Assembly: GCA_963930775.1 (NCBI GenBank)
Contig: OZ005700.1
Span: 2,745,476-2,809,475 of the forward strand
DNA length: 64,000 bases
Reading direction: 5' to 3'
Source: Cliona cf. orientalis
Lineage: Eukaryota; Porifera; Demospongiae; Clionaida; Clionaidae
Position numbers and translations under genes: made by a program. Below are positions 61,401 through 64,000 of the stretch, piece by piece; the stretch's first letter is position 1, and every line of letters starts with the position of its first letter. The notes below the pieces were generated by a model, which was given only the letters and a program-made list of their open reading frames with translations, was not told the origin of the DNA and did not search any database.

Positions 61401-63822
61401 CAGGAAGACACGAACTTGTACCTATTTTAGAACATCGATGATCTTTACCAGTCATACGCTTGTTAGTTGTGTGCATGAGCAGAAAGCACAATGGTCATGC
61501 ATCATTCATTGATGGGCACTGCCGATAGGCGTGGCTACGATGGCCAACAAAAAGGCACTATCTGTGATGTTCATGGACCGTATCCCTCGATTTGACGCAC
61601 ACTGAAGCTATTTTTTCGCCAAATTCGATTGATTCATTGTGCTTACAAGTCGCTTAGACGCCTACATCTCGAGATATGGCGATTTTTGTGCTAACGACAA
61701 CAACAACGACGACGACACAACCGATTACTTTACCCCTTGCGCATGCGCGCGGGGTAATAATTGGGATCTATAGCTATACACTTAATATTATACTCTTGAC
61801 ATTTAAAGAATGGGAAAGGAGGAGTGGATATAGCTGGCCAGACTAGCATGATGTAGAACCTTGATGCTGTGCATCCCTACAATTAATACTAATCTCTTGT
61901 CTTATTTTAGCCGTTGCTTCCTAAGGACTTGTTTGGGTCAGAAGTCCAGATTGAGGGACGTGATGAAAGGGTGCTACCAATCTCAGGTATGGTAATTATC
62001 AGGAGTCCATGAGCCTCATGATTGTGTGCCTGTATTCAGGTCCACAGCCAGGTTGGGATCCAGACATTGTCGCTGCTCTTGAGGCAGCAGAGACCTCCAA
62101 CACTCTCGAAGAAGATGAACTGGAGGATGATTTTGTCACCATGGTGAGACTCCTTCCCTCTACTTGCTACTTAAATGATACTAATTGCATATTTTTGTCT
62201 ACTTAGGCTAATGGTGGTGAGGTTGGACTTCCAGTTCATGTCACAGAACACTTGGAGTGAGTTGTCTTGTATTGGTTAGCTAGAAATCCTTACATCATTC
62301 ACATGACAGTATGCTTTTGCCTGTGATTGCCTTCTCTCTGGTTGGAGTGCCAGTTCAGTGTAGTTAGAAACATATCCATGTGCCATGGAAGCCAAATACA
62401 CTGTATATCAATATGAAATGTACCTCCATCTTGTGGGCTGTTATGACACTGCTCTAGCAGTGCATTGTGTGATTTTGGGAGGCAAGACCAAGTGTTCATT
62501 TTATGATAAATGATGTTTTCTTTTCCCAGTGATGGTGATGATGATGGTGGATCTCCCTGGTGGGCTGGTCGTGGTGACTTTGCCCATCCAGGACTGGGCA
62601 GTGCCTCCGGAGTTCGAGACGAGGAGCTGTCTGATGTCTCCAGCGGTAGAGCGGGTGGGTCTAGTCAGAGAAAGAAGGGAGCAGCTCAGTTCACAGAGTA
62701 CTCCATCACTTCCTCTGTTGTTCCTCGCAGTGAAGGTACAGCTACGAGAGCTTCATGTGTACATGTGCTTCATTACTGTCACATGATGTGTACATGTAAA
62801 TTACATGACATGACACGTGTAGCTTGTCACTTGTTTTAAAAACCCCAGTACAAGATTTACAATGTTGTATAGGTGTAGGTTATCAAACTCACAAGTGCTT
62901 TGTATTTATGTATATTTATTTGTTCTCCTTCCAGCCTTGACACTACTTGATGACAGATTTGAACAGGTGAGCATCGAAATATCTTTGCGTGTGTATTAAA
63001 GCGATACTATGCATGTACGCAACATTTGCTCAGTAGAGATTGAATTGACTAGTGCAACTACAAACTGTTCTTCACTCCCTCAGTTTATGGTTGGTTATGA
63101 TGACAGTCAGCTTGGAGCCCCTGAGGAGGAGGAGGAGGAGGAGGAGGAGGGAGATGGTGGTGGTGAGCTAGGAGAGGATGGTGACGTGGGAAATGGGCGG
63201 ATCAGGGGAGGAGCCATAGTGCGGTCTGACTACAACAAGCTACTGCTGGAGTCGGCTGTGGAGGAGTTTGAGAGGAACTTTGCTCACCACCTGCAACAGT
63301 GAGTACCCTGCATGACTGTACATGTGTAATCGCAGCTGCAGCACTGTACTTGACAGCTAGGTATGCTCTTGCATGATCAAAATTCATGCATTATCTGAAT
63401 TGTTGGTTGATGGTGGACAACAGCTACATACGGGTGTATTATGTATACTACCTCCTGAACACTCAGATCAGACAAAATTAACACTTAGCTGCTAGTGTTT
63501 GTGTTGAAGCTTAGCTTCTTCCTTGTCCTCTGTTTAAATATCGGTATTCATGTTATGGCAGGGACGAGGAGAGTGGGAGTGAAGATGATGATGATGATCT
63601 GGATACAGATTCTGACTCTCAAGAAGCACCTGAGCTTGTTCCCATGGCTACCAGTGCTGACACAAGAGATGCTGACAAACAAATAGTTGAACCTGAGGAA
63701 TCTGCTGACATCAGTGATGAAGAAGAGGAGGAGGAGGGGGAGGATAGTGATAGAGAGAGTCGTGTGCTGGTGGAGGTAGATGAGAGACCACGTGAGCAAT
63801 GGGACTGTGAGAGCATTTTGAG
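58443..63822 (+). CDS. LTV1: LTV1 ribosome biogenesis factor, 3' end outside window
   Basis: LTV1 assists late 40S subunit assembly and export. Exons 58443-58445, 58507-58632, 60703-60876, 61911-61986, 62040-62143, 62207-62256, 62530-62735, 62935-62966, 63084-63298 and 63562-63822 join in phase to about 415 residues and continue past the edge. The N-terminus GRKKKPFIDKKHAQTFSLV and the block YFDDDYDYLQHLKEP match LTV1 closely. FTEYSITSSVVPRSE, LTLLDDRFEQF and EQWDCESIL are further family signatures. Acidic runs (EEEEEEEEE, EDDDDD) are typical. The initiator ATG forms an exon by itself, followed by a 61-bp intron, because no other ATG precedes GRKKKPF in frame. Confidence 0.95.
58700..59316. 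repeat. Inverted clusters of GATCAATTCTC repeats
   Basis: Short repeats such as CACGAGATCAATTCTC (58710-58830) recur inverted as GAGAATTGATCTCGTG-like units at 59217-59316. These are the two ends of a non-coding element in LTV1 intron 2. Confidence 0.65.
59480..60036. mobile_element. pogo/Tigger-like MITE, second copy
   Basis: Left end CAGTCAAGCCTCCGAACAAA after TA and right end TATCAGAGGCTCAACTA. It is in inverse orientation to 39722-40273, with shared TGTCCGCTGTAGAGAG-type interior. Confidence 0.75.
61243..61757. repeat. Interspersed element, TAGAGCTC / GCGGGGTA family
   Basis: Starts AACTAGAGCTCTGTAGAGCA and ends GCATGCGCGCGGGGTAA. It lies in an LTV1 intron. Confidence 0.7.
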
Positions 63823-63887
63823 GTGAGTGGTACCAGTGTGTGTGTGTGTGCTTCAGGCAAGAGTTTGTGTGTGTTTATAATTATGAT

Positions 63888-64000
63888 TACCGTAGAAACT
63901 GGTTGTTAAGTGCATGCACTTATATCACGTGGCAGCAAGAAAATATGCGCTTAACAAAAAGTATGCTCTTAACAGGAAGCATGCACTTAATTAAAAGTGC
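63888..64000. mobile_element. Left end of a TACCGTA MITE cut by the window edge
   Basis: TACCGTAGAAACTGGTTGTT followed by AAGTGCATGCACTTA blocks, related to 6344-6876. Confidence 0.65.

Overview
The window is animal nuclear DNA: intron-rich genes with GT-AG introns (many only 60-400 bp), CA/CT microsatellites and many short inverted-repeat transposons. Small introns, death-fold immune genes, plant-like purple acid phosphatases and a selenoprotein U suggest an early-branching animal, most likely a sponge. That placement is inference; no marker here proves it.

Layout. 125-7900 (+): the 3' two thirds of an Argonaute gene with a complete slicer tetrad. 8847-10456 (-): a selenoprotein U (PRXL2/FAM213 family) gene with an in-frame TGA in its redox motif and a candidate SECIS element downstream. 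10572-15241 (-): an NLR with a DED-like N-terminus, a NACHT ATPase and uniform 28-residue LRR exons. 15459-18999 and 19276-22529 (-): two tandem 15-exon purple acid phosphatase (PAP) genes. 22692-45583 (+): a long gene whose joined exons give a 969-residue DED-ZU5-UPA-subtilisin (S8) protein. Its introns hold many transposons, including an inverted-repeat element carrying a FLYWCH zinc-finger gene. 46733-49567 (-): a decayed third PAP copy split by nested transposons. 49778-52821 and 53602-57990 (+): two shorter DED-only paralogs. 58443-63822 (+): LTV1, a 40S ribosome assembly factor, running off the right edge.

The core of the window is a death-effector-like cluster: a putative sensor (DED-NLR), two adaptor-like proteins (DED plus Ser/Pro-rich tail) and a putative effector in which a ZU5-UPA module joins the DED to an intact, apparently cytosolic subtilisin-type protease. 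ZU5-UPA is the self-cleaving module of PIDD1, NLRP1 and CARD8. Here the cleavage-site motif reads His-Phe-Cys instead of His-Phe-Ser. I suggest an inflammasome-like pathway with a serine-protease output; the function is inferred from domains only. The PAP/DED head-to-head pair was duplicated as a block.

Exon models were built by hand. The models for SelU, NLR, PAP1, the three DED genes, Argonaute and LTV1 keep phase throughout. No transcripts or database searches were available.
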